Shown: piece after piece, positions 1 through 64,000 of the stretch | How the letters are laid out: each line of letters starts with the position of its first letter | Numbering within the stretch: the first letter of the stretch is position 1 | Assembly (NCBI GenBank): GCA_037179515.1 | Contig: JAXCGZ010000061.1 | Location: forward strand, 112,274-176,273 | DNA from: Halocaridina rubra | Lineage: Eukaryota; Arthropoda; Malacostraca; Decapoda; Atyidae | Reading direction: 5' to 3' | Length of the DNA stretch: 64,000 nucleotides | Translations under genes and position numbers: made by a program | The notes under the pieces: generated by a model | Database searches by the model: none | Told to the model about the DNA's origin: nothing | Seen by the model: only the letters and a program-made list of their open reading frames with translations

Positions 1-297
1 ACTAGAGGTCATACTTTGAAGCTTCATAAAAAAAATTTCTTTGCAAGATGTAAGGAAGTACTTTTTTTTTAGTGTAAGAGTGGTTGATAATTGGAATTCG
101 ATTAGTGTGGAAATATTTAATGCTAAATGCATTCATAGTTTTGGAAATTAAGTGAGGAAGTTTTTAATTTTAACTGCATTCATAGTTTTTAGGACAAATA
201 TTTTTAGTATCATCGAGTATAAAAATGGAACAGACCAGGAAACGGGGATTTACAAGCTTTGGGCTCTTTCTTCTTAGCACAGTTAGGTAATTTTTAC
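1..297 (+). mobile_element. CR1-clade LINE, 3' end (cut by window start)
   Basis: The sequence begins within the last RT-ORF codons of the CR1 family seen intact near 39 kb (TRGHSLKL-like, then RVVDNWN-like) and runs into the family's 3' end (GGGCTCTTT...TTAGGTAATT). It has frameshifts and a short internal duplication near 120-185. Confidence 0.8.
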
Positions 298-1710
<1,413 letters not shown>

Positions 1711-1828
1711 ATTTTTTTTTATTTTTTATTCTAAGTTGAATGTTTATATCATGACTACAGATAAACTCATGAATTCAGTGTATGGACAATATGGATTTAA
1801 TTTTATCTTGATCTTTCAAATATTGTAG

Positions 1829-53483
<51,655 letters not shown>

Positions 53484-54580
53484 TGATAGTATATAATGAA
53501 GAAATATGTATTGCATAAGGTTTGACTTCCGTATCGGGTACTTGTGTCTAAGGACTCAACTTATTTATGTCTTTTAATTTTACAGACCTTGTGCCTGTAC
53601 TTGATTTTCTCTTTTTACATTACATATTGTTACTTTCTGATCTCTAATAAAATTTTCTTCTATACTCTTTCACTTTACAATTGTATACTGTATATACCTT
53701 CACATTTGACCTCTAAGACTGGAAAGTATGAATAGCCTCTAATACTTTAAATGGAAAAATTTTCAGCACCTCCAGGGATTTTTTTTCTTAATATTGATAT
53801 ATTGAATTATTTTTTTTAATTATGTGTAAGATTTATATCAGTTTCATTAAAGAGCATTTATTTGTATTTTTTTTAGAGGTTCAGAGATATTATATCTATA
53901 CTATAGTCTAATATAGACAGTTGTAATTAGTACTATTCACCCACCATTACACAAGAAAGGAATTAGTCGTTTCAGAGTTCTCAGATGAATTCCTTGCACG
54001 ATTGCCAAAGGAGAGTTCTTCAATATAGAAATTTTCCCTTGGTATATGTCAGTGTTGGGTATTTAGGTGATTAAATAGAAATTATATGAGATATATTTCC
54101 ACAAGGTATAAATCCAAGGAAGTGTATTTCCTTACAGATATGGATATTTATAGCAATGAGATGTTTTATTTGCTTTCTGTTTATTCGTTATTAAAGCATA
54201 ATCTTTTAGTACACCGTTTAATTTTTTACTAATTTCTTTTCAGTAACATTTACAGTAGCAGTTTGCATCACATGTATTATCATATTTTTAATATTGTACT
54301 TATATACCATCAGTCAAGTACAATAATATAATTTTGCAGTGCAATAACTGTATTGTTGACAGGAAAATATTTGAGTAGTTATTTTATGTACATGGAATTA
54401 TAGTAAAATGTTTGTAGAGATGCACACACAGGAGTAGGGTTACTTTTCATGTAATGAGTTTTGTAAAGGTGTATTTAAATCTTTTTCAACAACTAAGTAT
54501 GTGAGCATGGTTTTGGGTAAAATATATTCTGATGGAAACTTTGCTTTCAGTTAAAAGGAAGGATATATCAAATAAGGTAA
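53484..54580. other. 3' UTR and downstream flank
   Basis: AT-rich; candidate poly(A) signals at 53646 and 53846. The UTR end cannot be placed. No other gene seen. Confidence 0.4.
53646..53651 (+). promoter_or_regulatory. Candidate polyadenylation signal of host gene
   Basis: AATAAA lies 163 bp after the stop codon. A second candidate, ATTAAA, is at 53846-53851. No transcript end can be fixed from sequence alone. Confidence 0.45.
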
Positions 54581-54582
54581 TT

Positions 54583-55560
54583 GTACATAAAAGAACTTTT
54601 GAGATACCTTGCAAGACAAAAAAAGGAAAGGATACGTGTTTTAAAGGCCGAAAGAGTAGCAATTACAGACTGTAAATATATAGTAAGAAGAATGGGGAAA
54701 TCAGAGAGGTATGGAAGAAGGCTAGCTCTCATACCTAGAAAATAGTTTAAGGTTGAAAATATGGGGTTATGAAAACAAGTTTTAGAAGGTATTTTAATTG
54801 CAGTATTATGTTTACACTGGTGGGAGATAAAAGTATGTACAATAACTAAATCTCGAGGTATTTGAGGTAACTAATAGAGTAAGCTAGAGATATTAAATAC
54901 CATTCTTGAGAAGAGATATAGGATATTATGAGGGACTGATCAAGGAGATATAGACTGGAATAGCTTTGTCCCACATAGTGAAGAAACTTAAGAGGCAAGA
55001 TACTCAGATTTCTTGTAGGGTAAAAGATAGGAGAGCTGAACTATTGCCACCTTATATAGTATTCGTAAAGTCCGATTTTATATCAGAAAGGCTTGATATG
55101 AGCCTCCTGTTGGAAAACTTACCTCACTGTGTAGTATTAATGGTACACATAATCAAGGATGTTCTACCAGAGAGTAGGATTACAGAGAAAATGAGGCAAC
55201 GATCTAAAGATAGATTACAAGAGAGTAAGTGATCAAGTGGCAGATAATGATTTGTAGAATATTAAGAATTATCTGGACATGAAAATCATGAATTATTTAA
55301 GGGAATTTTTTTATGAGGATACTGTTAACTGCAATGTACCATCCAGAACAGTCTTTAATATGACATGGAATAGGTCAGTAATGAACAAAGAGGTGCTAAA
55401 GGAAGGAGAGACAATATTCTGAATATGTTCAGGAGGAAAGCTTGTATGCCTGGCAGCAGTACTAAAGAGCGGTAAATATACCTAAGTAGAGAGAGAATGT
55501 GTGAGAAAATTTGTCAGGGGGAAAATAATTAAAATAATTGTAAAGAAAGTGCTAATTTCC
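54583..55560 (+). mobile_element. Very old CR1-clade endonuclease/connector remnant
   Basis: VAITDCK-like (AITETK), then LLENLPHCVVLMVHIIKDVL then PESR, matches the copy's FEKSDHCVLMEYIIEDILPE then SR. A connector remnant (CMPGSS near 55447) follows. The reading frame is destroyed. Confidence 0.65.
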
Positions 55561-55939
55561 ATTATAATGATGATAGAGAATGAAATAGTGCTCAACTGTC
55601 TCTGAGACACCACAAGAACTTCAGTTTGGATTTAGCATAAGACGTAGATAATACTGTACATATGCCCACAAAAGTAGCAGTGTCCCACTTTACCTAATAC
55701 ATGGCATATTCTTTGTAAAAACATCACATTTGTTGCATATTGATTTTAGAGAAAAATTTTGGTTTTCAAGTTTCAACATTTTCCAGTTGTGTGTGCAAGA
55801 TGCATGCCCTCCGTTATGCAAGTTGTCAACTTTTTCCATATTACAATACCTTGCTATTGATTATGTTTGTGTTGTTCAAGTAAAAGTGGTTAAAAAAGTT
55901 TTGCATATTACTCAATTTGCTAACCCTTAATAATTTGCT

Positions 55940-56510
55940 TCTATTCTTGTATGGGGTGCTTCTTCATATACTTATCTCGTTGATAGGCTTGAATCTAAGG
56001 AAGTCAAACTCATTAATGACCCTTCTCTTGCTTTTAATCTGGATTTTCTTTCTCTTTGCCGTAAGGTAACATCCCTTTCTCTTTTCTGTTGCTACCTCTT
56101 CCATCACTGCTCTGATGAGTTGGTGAGTTGCATCCCTCCCCCACTGGCGAGGCCATGTAACACTTGCCAAGCGGTCTCATCTCACAGGTACTGTGTGGAG
56201 ATTTGTAGCTCATGGATTGGTTAGTGTAATGACTGCTTCTTCCCATCTACCTCCAGACTGTGGCACACACTTCCTCCAAAAAACTGATCTCTCGTCACCT
56301 CAGGACCTAATCTTGCCATATCTCTAGGTCCTCAGTACTTTGACTATTCTTTTAGCTTGTCCTTTTCCTATTGTGTATCATTACCTCATCTTGGCCTTGT
56401 CCTTAACCTTTTACTTTTTATCGTCTTAATGTTTTCTTTGTGCCCGGGCCTTTATTGATAAGGGTAATTTTCTTGCCTATCCCAGTGTCGCACTCATAAC
56501 AAAAATGAAT
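55940..56510 (+). mobile_element. Jockey-like LINE 3' end
   Basis: TATGGGGTGCTTCTTCATAT to CCCAGTGTCGCACTCATAAC matches 42700-43285 (C-terminal RT codons plus 3' UTR) with many substitutions and a ~30-bp deletion near 56270. Confidence 0.85.
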
Positions 56511-57090
56511 TCTCAAATCTGGGGTTGATACTTTAAAGTTTTACTGGCCTACTTAGCCTAAACACTTTGCTCTTCCGTGTGCCATCCAGTTTCTTCCTTT
56601 CTGTGGTTTTATTATGAAAACTGTTCTGCAGGGTCTTCCACCATATCTACTTATATCACACTAAAACCTGTCAAACAGTGACATCTTGTATTGACAAAAT
56701 TACTTTTGATAAACCCAGGATGATACTTTTTTCCCCTTCTGCTGTGCTTCTAATAAACTCATTAATAATGTTACTTCCTCATATAACTTGTCTGACTTCA
56801 AAATCAGGTCTATCAATATCTGCTTGCTTGAAACCTCCCCATTGTTCTTTATTATAATTTTTTTTCTTGTGAAGCAATTATTCTGTATATTCATTTTGTC
56901 TAATAATACTTATCATTACTTATTCAAATCTGTTTCATTTTAAGCATTATATTCTTGGCAGACTCAATGAGGACACAAATGCTGCTTATTATATTTATGT
57001 TTTTTGACTCAAATCTTCATCTTACAGCTCCTACAAATATATTTTTAAAATAAGGCAACATTATTTAAGGAAAATAGCGTAACATTATTT

Positions 57091-57095
<5 letters not shown>

Positions 57096-57187
<92 letters not shown>
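57096..57187. repeat. (TA)n microsatellite
   Basis: About 92 bp of TA. Confidence 0.98.
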
Positions 57188-57189
<2 letters not shown>

Positions 57190-59616
57190 TTGCAGCTCTG
57201 TAATTTGAAACTCCATTTACAAAAATATTTTATCAACAACATCTGAAGTCTTATAATTATGCTCGTAGATTTAACAAGAATGTTAAATGCTTGCACAGAA
57301 AAAGAAACACAAGCAAGTAGACATCGAGCATGAAAGCCGATCAGCTACAAAGACGTACTGAAGCAGCAAACAATGTCAAAATTCTACAAACCCAGAAACG
57401 TGCAACATATGTCAAAATTTCAAACTGTTACCTTCCCTTCATATTTGGTGTTTTATGATTTTTACTTTTATGAGTCAAGATAATATTGGTAAAGAAAACA
57501 TTGCCCACAGAAATGTTCTTTGGGCAACAAAGCATATTCCAGTGTCAATATTGATAACAGTTTATATTGTGCCAATAAATTTCATGTTAAATATCTTCAA
57601 TTTGATCTGGAAAGTTCTTGTAAGGGCACTTAAAATCTTAACAAAGAATTTATATAAAGAATATCACTTAATAAAAGGCCAACACTACTTGTAAGCTTAA
57701 TAGCAAATTCCTAATTGTATACTCTTAAGGTTAAAATCAATTACATGCTTACAGCAGTGCATTTTAACAAAATGTCTTTCGATAGAAACGTGCAAGTGTG
57801 ACTTGTTTAGTGCATTTAAACCTACAGCAAAGATAAAGAATTTGTATACTAAATCTCAAAACCCATATTGTGCTCCTAATTTGGAGTCTTCAGACAGGAT
57901 AGTATTCTTCTTTGTCATATTTCACAAACACTGTTGGCGCATTCACATCATCCGCTGTCGTGTCATACAACGCGCCATAAAAATGAAGAGGCGATTATAT
58001 GAATTAGGTGCACAGTGGCTATGAGCAACTGCAGCACTGAAAACAATTTATGAATTACCATTCATATTGCATGTTGCAAGAATATTTCTAAGTAATATTC
58101 AGCGCGAGCTGCATCAGGAAAGTAATAAGTTACAAAAAAGAATGCATGGCTATCATATATAAATTACTAATGAGTTCTGAAAGACTCATTTGTGAAGTAT
58201 CATCTGTTGCCATCACATACTCTTCCTACTTCTGCATAGCATTCACCCCTAATACATGAGCAGTGACATCATTTCTGGAAGCTTCCCCTCCAGCACTGGT
58301 CTATATTACGCCAATGTTTACAGCAGACTGCATCCAGACTTTGATAAAAATCTCTGCTGCATTATGAAGCCAACATTCCTACTGTACAGTGTTGTGGAGA
58401 AAAATGTCTAAATAGATCATAAGCTCAATTTTAGGAAAGAACCTTCTTTAAAGAATTTGACATCTGTTTACATATTTTCGAAATGCAGCTCCCAAATGAA
58501 ATCGGTGCACATCCTTGAATTTGGAATTTTTCCCAGTTTTAATTAGTTTCAAAGCTTCTCGTTTCAATAAAATATACTCATTCAGGAGACACCATTTTTA
58601 AATGTGGATTATATTCTAAATAGGGTGGTATTCCGAAATAGGTTTTGATTGACTTATTGAGGGGTATCACGGTTGCAACAAGACCCATAATTTTGCAATA
58701 TGTTCTTGCTGATGTAGGCTATTTTTGGTTGAGCTCTGTTTTTTAATAGTAAAGTCTGATATTCTTACATATGGAAAATGCACTGCTTAAAAATTCTAAA
58801 TGCAGTCGTTAGCAAATGCTCCATGATTTCGGTATGCCCTGTCAGGCCCTGGAGCCTTACCTTACATATCGTTTCTTAGAACTTAATGAAAATTCTTCAT
58901 TAACTTAGTGCCACACTTATGCATAACTGACCATTAAACTTTAATCTCATCAGACTTGCTCTGATGTAAACATTCTTGAGTTCTTACTTGGCATTATGAA
59001 ACTTGGTCAATAGACGCTTTACCTTACTTATCCCATTAGCCTTTATTTTCTTAAACTAGGACGATAGTAGCAGTGTCCTTGCTGTGGGCCTACCCTCCTG
59101 AGCTGCATATCAGAAGAGGACACCAAGCAACTCAGAAGAGAGAGCAGCTAAGGAGGTCAGACTGTCACGACCAACACATGCACCCCACGGGGCATGATTG
59201 CCTGGGAGGGGCTTCAGTCACTCAGGCGATTGCCTCATCACTCAACACAACAAGCACAACAAGACAGTATATTTTTGTACACCAAAATATGACTCCGGCA
59301 GTCATTTCTTGAACCCTCCTTCTAGCTGGAGACACAAAGAGCAACATAGTAACCAAAAAAAAAAAAAATAGGTAAGTCCAATACGCCCTACACCTGCCAC
59401 CATGACCGACACACTAAAGGCTCAGTTTTCTGCAACTCGGGCAGAAATTGGATCCATTTTACTCATACATCACTTGCTAACACGAAACACTATGCATATA
59501 CTTCTTCAACATCCCATCCCCCTAGTCTGCCCATCCTTCCAACACCATCAACAATGCCAAAACCCCAATCCTCACCTCAAACATCATCGTCATCATTATG
59601 AACTTCTATTTCTGCC
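57188..59616. other. Downstream flank, nothing recognised
   Basis: No gene or element identified. An open frame beginning with ATG at 59402 (in ACCATGACC context) joins a CR1 fragment at 59618; its first ~70 codons are His/Pro-rich with no known domain, and I do not call it a gene. Confidence 0.4.
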
Positions 59617-59617
59617 T

Positions 59618-60035
59618 CCTGAATATGCAGCCCCCTTTTGGAATCTGCACTGGAATAAGCACGTAGTTAAGCTGGAAAAAGTTCAAAGACATGCCACGAA
59701 ACTGGTACCAGAAGTACGCAATCTCAGTTATGATGAGAGGCTTGAGGGAATTAGACTTACCATCACTTGAAGCTAGAAGATTGTGAGGGGGATATGATGA
59801 CAGTTTTTAAATTCCTTCATGGTTATGACAGAGTGGATAGGGATCGATATTTTGATATAGCTGGCACTAGAACTAGATGTCTTAATTTGAAGCTTCGTAA
59901 GAAAACTTCTTAGCAGGATGTAATGAAGTACTTCTTAGTGTAAGAGTAATTGATAACTGGAATTCGCTAAGCGAGGACATAGTTAATGCTAACTCAGTCC
60001 ATAAATTTAAGGACAAGTATAATAAGTATCGCTTT
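59618..60035 (+). mobile_element. CR1-clade LINE 3' fragment
   Basis: EYAAPFWNLHWNKHVVKLEK to a degraded RYDKY end; frameshifts near 59740 and 59790. The 3' UTR is missing. Confidence 0.88.
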
Positions 60036-60579
60036 CAGATGTCATCATTGGTTTATTATTGCTATGTTGTAAAGCGGGAGACTTTATCCAGCCCAAGACA
60101 CTGAAAATTAATTTCACACTGCGTGTCTGTTCCACTTCATCAACGAAATCATCACTATATTATAATGCTACTCATATAATGTCTTCAGGTAGTAAAGGAT
60201 GTGAAAAATGTCATACTTATGCAAGACCTTATCATTCAAATCTCAATCCTGGTATAGTTTGTGAGTGTTTAGTAAAATTTGGACATTCATTGTGGCAACA
60301 ATTCTCCTATAAACTGAAGGGTGGGCGTGTGGGCTGAAATTTCGGCCTCGGATTTTCCAACCGTTTTTGCCATATATTCCCTTGGGTTCTCCATCCTCAA
60401 GACTACCATCTTCACTATATGTAGTAGGTTGGCTCATGGCACCAACTGCCCGTTGCGATACTACCGCTGAAGGTTTTCTGAACTGTCCAGGATAGTTTGA
60501 TGTTAAGTCTTTCTTCAGTTACGGTTTTTTTTTACTATATCCTACAGCTACACTGAATATTCTTGGATGTTCATTACAC

Positions 60580-60714
60580 ATATTTTATTATCTCTTCACA
60601 GCTGACAAGCTCACTCTCCATCCCTGTTTCTCTTTACTTTCTGTATTCTTCGTGACGAGGCCCGATGAGGGCTGTTTTATTTTATTAAGTTTTTTGGCCC
60701 GTCCTGGCGTCACA

Positions 60715-60718
<4 letters not shown>
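60580..60718. mobile_element. Fragment of the fold-back Tigger-like family
   Basis: TTATTATCTCTTCACAGCTG...GGCCCGTCCTGGCGTCACAA matches the right arm of the elements at 22.5 and 23.8 kb and stops at a (TA)n array. Confidence 0.7.

Positions 60719-60788
<70 letters not shown>
60719..60788. repeat. (TA)n microsatellite
   Basis: About 70 bp of TA between a Tigger-like fragment and a CR1 3' end. Confidence 0.98.
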
Positions 60789-60792
<4 letters not shown>

Positions 60793-60878
60793 ATCACTAA
60801 GTACAAATTTGAACCGATCAGGAGACGGGAAGTTACAAGCTTGGGACTCTTTCCCGTAGGCACAATTAGGTAATTACA
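60786..60878 (+). mobile_element. CR1-clade LINE 3' UTR end
   Basis: AAAGTATCACTAAGTACAAA to GGCACAATTAGGTAATTACA: only the last ~90 bp of the element. Confidence 0.85.
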
Positions 60879-60959
60879 ATCTCTCCCTCCCCAACATGAT
60901 ACTTTCACAGAAATACAATCAATTAAACTACACACTGGCAACATATAAGAGATAATGAT

Positions 60960-61090
60960 TTTTTACTACGTGTGACACTGGGACAGGCAAGATATATGCC
61001 CTCATTGAGCCTGACCACAAAGAAAACATTGAATAAAAGATAAAGTAGCAGAAATAAAAGAATGATAATACAAAAAGTACTGGCTGAAAG
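60960..61090 (-). mobile_element. Jockey-like LINE 3' end fragment
   Basis: GTGTGACACTGGGACAGGCA followed by diverged UTR, the reverse complement of the 43.2-kb element end. Confidence 0.6.
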
Positions 61091-61433
61091 AATAGTAGAG
61101 TTCATGAACGTCAAAACTTATGAGTAGATAGGAATCGATATTTTGATATGGCTGGCACTAGAACTAGAGGTCATAGTTTGAATCTTCGTAAGAAAACTTC
61201 TTTGCAGGATGCAAGGAATACTGTTTTTGTGTAAGAGTAGTTGATGATTGAAATTGGCTAAGCGAGGAGGTAGTTAATACAAACTCAGTTACAGTAATCC
61301 CTCGCTATATCATGGTTCACCTATCGCGAATTCAGTGCATCGGTTTTTTTTTTTGGCGAGTTTTTTTTTTCTGGGTATATGCGAAAATATTGAAAAAAAT
61401 AAAAATTTTAAGTATTTTCATTATTTTATTGAA

Positions 61434-61965
61434 AACAATTTAATTTCATTATTTTATTGATAAAAAAATGCATTTCCAAGCCTAAGAATAATCAAACAGT
61501 AAGAAATAGTAAATAAACAAAGTTGAACATGTAACTCCGCACCACAGAAAGTACGATACCAGTATCAGCGTTTCGGAAAACCCAAAGGGTCGCACCTACG
61601 TGAGGTAGCATATATTAAAATTTCCAGTAGCTTCATTATTTTATTGATAAAAAACGAATTTCTTAGCCTAAGAACAATAAAACAGTAAAAAATAGTAAAA
61701 ACCATAAATACTCACAGTATTACACCATGTAAAATACGATACCAGTATCAGCGTTTCGGGAAACAAAAAGGATCACACATACGTGAGCTAGTACATACTG
61801 AAATTTTCATTATTTTATTGATAAAACAAGTAAAAAACATAAATTTAAACATATACACTCACAGTATTGCGCCATGTGAAATACTGTACGATAGCGTACA
61901 CTGTATTGGCGTCTTGGAAAACGCAAAGGCTCACACCTACGTGAGATAGTTCATGGAATACTATT
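61434..61965. repeat. Three degenerate ~165-190-bp tandem repeats
   Basis: Each unit has ATTATTTTATTGATAAAA, TACGATACCAGTATCAGCGT (or a variant) and CACACxTACGTGAGxTAG. Starts are near 61434, 61637 and 61805. Confidence 0.8.
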
Positions 61966-62174
61966 GGCTGAGTGGGTGAGAGACGATGAATCACACGAAT
62001 TGTTTTTCTGTATGTTCTGTATCATGGGGTATGATTGGCATTTTGATTGAAGTTTGGCTCTCCCACCATCTTCCATTGTCTCACCTCACTCGTTCAGTCT
62101 AACTCACATGTGCGCAGTTTGCGTTGTGCTTATTAATATGTTATGCTTCAGGGGTTCTTTCGATAACAGTCTCC

Positions 62175-62500
62175 TATGCCTCAAAAGACCCCTCTTTAAT
62201 TTCAAGCGGCCCCTGCAGATCTTCTTTAACGTCTGATTTACAAGAGACTTCCTCTACTGGGAGAGCATCAGTATCATTTCCTTTGCCTTAACAGACTCCT
62301 CTTTAATTTCAAGCGGCTTCTGCTGATCTTCTTTAACGTCTGATTTACAAGAGATTTCCTCTACTGGGGGAGCATCAGTATCATTTCCTTTGCCTCAACA
62401 TACTCCTCTTTAATTTCAAGCGGCTTCTGCAGATCTTCTTTAACGTCTGATTTACAAAAGATTTCCTCTACTGGGGGAGCATTAGTATAATTTTCAGTTT
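62175..62500. repeat. Three 107-bp tandem repeats
   Basis: CCTCTTTAATTTCAAGCGGC starts at 62191, 62298 and 62405 (period 107). On the reverse strand one unit begins ATGGCATTGAAAACTGAAAA and encodes EEIFCKSDVKEDLQKPLEIK. 107 is not a multiple of three, so the frame is lost between units. Confidence 0.9.
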
Positions 62501-63233
62501 TCAATGCCATCCACCTCCATCATAAAAGGAGAAGGAACACAATTGGTTTCTGAAGACTGACCTGAATTGAGACCCGTTTGTGCAAAGTTCAAAGTATACT
62601 GTATTTCAAAATATCACTGATAGGATACTTGGCCTCTCCACTTCCATATTTTTCATAATGATCAAGGGTTTTCATATGTACTGTATATTCAGTTCACTTC
62701 ATAACTTAGCCACGAGGAAATCGAAGAACCTGGCCTTACATTTGAACATCTGGCAGCCATGTATGAACATGTGAAAGCACTCCAACAACTCTCACAAGAA
62801 CATGATAATAAGGTTCGTTCAGTGACCTTCTGCAATCTTCTCGACGATGTCATGTCATTACCACCTCATTCACGGTAAGTTTACCTATCACTTTCATATA
62901 AATTTACGCTTGCAGGTTGTTAATAATAAAGTAAAGGGTAGTTTGTTAACAGTACAGGGAGGGTTTATACTGTAAACGCAAATATATATGTAAAATACCT
63001 ATATAAATATAGGGTGATCCTGCTTCGCGGAAATTCACCTATCGCGGTCGGTCCCGGAACCGAAGCCCCGCGATAAACGAGGGAGCACTGTAATAGTTTT
63101 AAGGACAAGTATGATAAGTATCACTAACTACAAAAATGGAACTGACCAGGAGTTACAATCATAAGCACAATTTGGTAATTACCTTTGAAAACCGTTGGAA
63201 AGACCCTGGGCTCTCTCTCACTCTTGTACATAT

Positions 63234-63275
63234 TATTTTTATTATTATTATAATTATTATTATTATTATTTGTAT
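63234..63275. repeat. (ATT)n microsatellite
   Basis: Short imperfect ATT run. Confidence 0.9.
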
Positions 63276-63539
63276 TAGTACTATTACTGGAGTGAAATTA
63301 ACTTAACTTCTAAGATTTTGTTGTTGCTAGATGAAGCCAGTTTCCATCCTCATCTATTGCTAAGCTACCTACTCCCCCCCAATCATGTCTGCTTCCTTGC
63401 TTTTGTCGAGTACATTATGCTACGTTTTTTATTTTGATTAATTATAATTTCATGTCATTTTCGTTTCTTTTATTGCTATATCTAAGTTATAATTACATAT
63501 ATTTATGTATAACTTCTCATTTTACACATACATATATAC

Positions 63540-64000
63540 ATGCCTCATTCCCCGTTGTAAGGGGGGTGGCCGAGCCATGAAATGCGCATTCACCACGATC
63601 CACACACACCTCAACCACTCCTCTCAGCTCCATGGGGATAAAGGGCTGTCACATCTCCCCCCCCTTCCACCCTGCTTGGGTCACCCACAAGGTATGGGCA
63701 AGGATATTCTACAGTGAAGCCTGACAGCCACAGCTGATTTACCCCCACCCCTTCATCACATGGCAACTCCCCTTACACACATCCACCACAGTTCACTGAG
63801 TTAGCAGGTGCAAGAAATCCTTTTGGGCCACGTCATATATGCACAAGTTTCCTCCACTCATTACACTCTTGCATGCACTCTTCCCCATTCCACTGACATT
63901 CCACGTGCATTCAGTGCTCTTTTCACGCCATCCATCCATTTCATTCTAGGTCTCCCTCTTGACCTGACTCCAATCACTTCTCACTCCCCACTCTCTTCAC
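63540..64000 (-). mobile_element. LINE 3' end, inverted partner of 2470-2795 (cut by window end)
   Basis: The reverse strand from the window end reads SRGRPRMKWMDGVKRALNAR then GMSVEWGRVHARV, the GRPRxxWxDxxxxDL-like C-terminus of RTE/Jockey-type LINE ORF2, followed by a 3' UTR shared with 2470-2795. Confidence 0.65.

Larger units (their letters stand above)
61292..63090 (+). mobile_element. 1.8-kb Tigger-like element nested in CR1
   Basis: It begins CAGTAATCCCTCGCTATATC and ends CGATAAACGAGGGAGCACTG, with TA on both sides. The terminal repeats share CCTATCGCG with the fold-back family. Near 62700-62880 the + strand reads EEIEEPGLTFEHLAAMYEHV then KALQQLSQEHDN and FCNLLDDVMSLPP, the C-terminal helices found in Tigger transposases. 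The DDE domain is missing, so this is an internally deleted copy. Inside are two sets of tandem repeats. Confidence 0.82.
61118..63182 (+). mobile_element. CR1-clade LINE 3' fragment, split by a Tigger-like element
   Basis: The CR1 C-terminus (61118-61291: DRYFDMAGTRTRGHSLNL-like) continues at 63091 with TAATAGTTTTAAGGACAAGT and the 3' UTR to AATTTGGTAATTACC. Removing 61292-63090 plus one TA restores the CR1 reading. Confidence 0.88.

Noticed and set aside
57455..57694. 79-residue hydrophobic ORF
   Set aside because: AT-rich sequence gives hydrophobic codons by chance; no exon signals or homologues recognised.
59402..59617. His/Pro-rich ORF as a gene
   Set aside because: Short, compositional, and its reading frame continues by chance into a CR1 fragment.

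Overview
This is a eukaryotic window, gene-poor and repeat-rich. Introns are several kilobases long and GT-AG. (TA)n, (GA)n, (AAT)n and (TTC)n microsatellites are long, and most of the sequence derives from transposable elements. The repeat mix (an abundant CR1-clade LINE, RTE- and Jockey-like LINEs, Tigger-like and mariner DNA transposons, Ty3-type fragments) suggests an arthropod, most likely a decapod crustacean. That assignment is inference; the sequence does not prove it.

One host gene can be reconstructed. It lies on the + strand, runs almost the whole window, and its 5' end is missing. Eleven coding exons (1829-1973, 8332-8455, 9368-9467, 15246-15354, 20810-21404, 27446-27693, 34081-34174, 40049-40188, 45267-45350, 47666-48188, 53257-53483) have AG acceptors and GT donors, and their codon phases agree at all ten junctions. 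They give 795 residues plus a split first codon and a stop. The first ~160 residues are helical and coiled-coil-like. The rest is a Ser/Thr-rich, probably disordered region with an FLGTPK motif, and a C-terminal tail of FSFSFG, FFSLF and FQLF motifs. This layout resembles vertebrate SIX6OS1/C14orf39, a synaptonemal-complex central-element protein. I offer that as a hypothesis only.

Layout: 1-300 CR1 3' tail; 2.4-5.5 kb Ty3 gag and Tigger-like fragments; 5.8-8.0 kb a DNA element with ~200-bp inverted repeats, split by a CR1 copy; 9.9-14.5 kb a near full-length but decayed CR1 (- strand), itself split by an RTE-type LINE with a 16-bp target duplication; 16.9-19.7 kb CR1 plus another LINE; 21.4-24.0 kb fold-back Tigger-like repeats inside (TA)n, with tRNA-derived SINE pieces; 24.1-25.9, 28.5-29.3 and 29.9-34.05 kb CR1 copies, the last carrying three insertions; 35.3-36.3 kb a dead mariner; 36.6-39.5 kb the best CR1, one reading frame with only three nonsense codons; 40.6-43.5 kb a Jockey-like LINE between two CR1 pieces; 44.1-45.0 kb a Mutator-like transposase relic; 48.7-49.7 kb Ty3 gag-protease relic; 51.7-56.5 kb old LINE pieces; 59.6-63.2 kb CR1 split by a 1.8-kb Tigger-like element with an exact TA duplication.

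I see no prokaryotic operon, CRISPR array or defence system. The most useful leads are the reconstructed gene, a 99-bp in-frame duplication that doubles one of its 3' splice sites, a fold-back junction at a CR1 insertion, and a duplicated perfect heat-shock-element motif in an intron.
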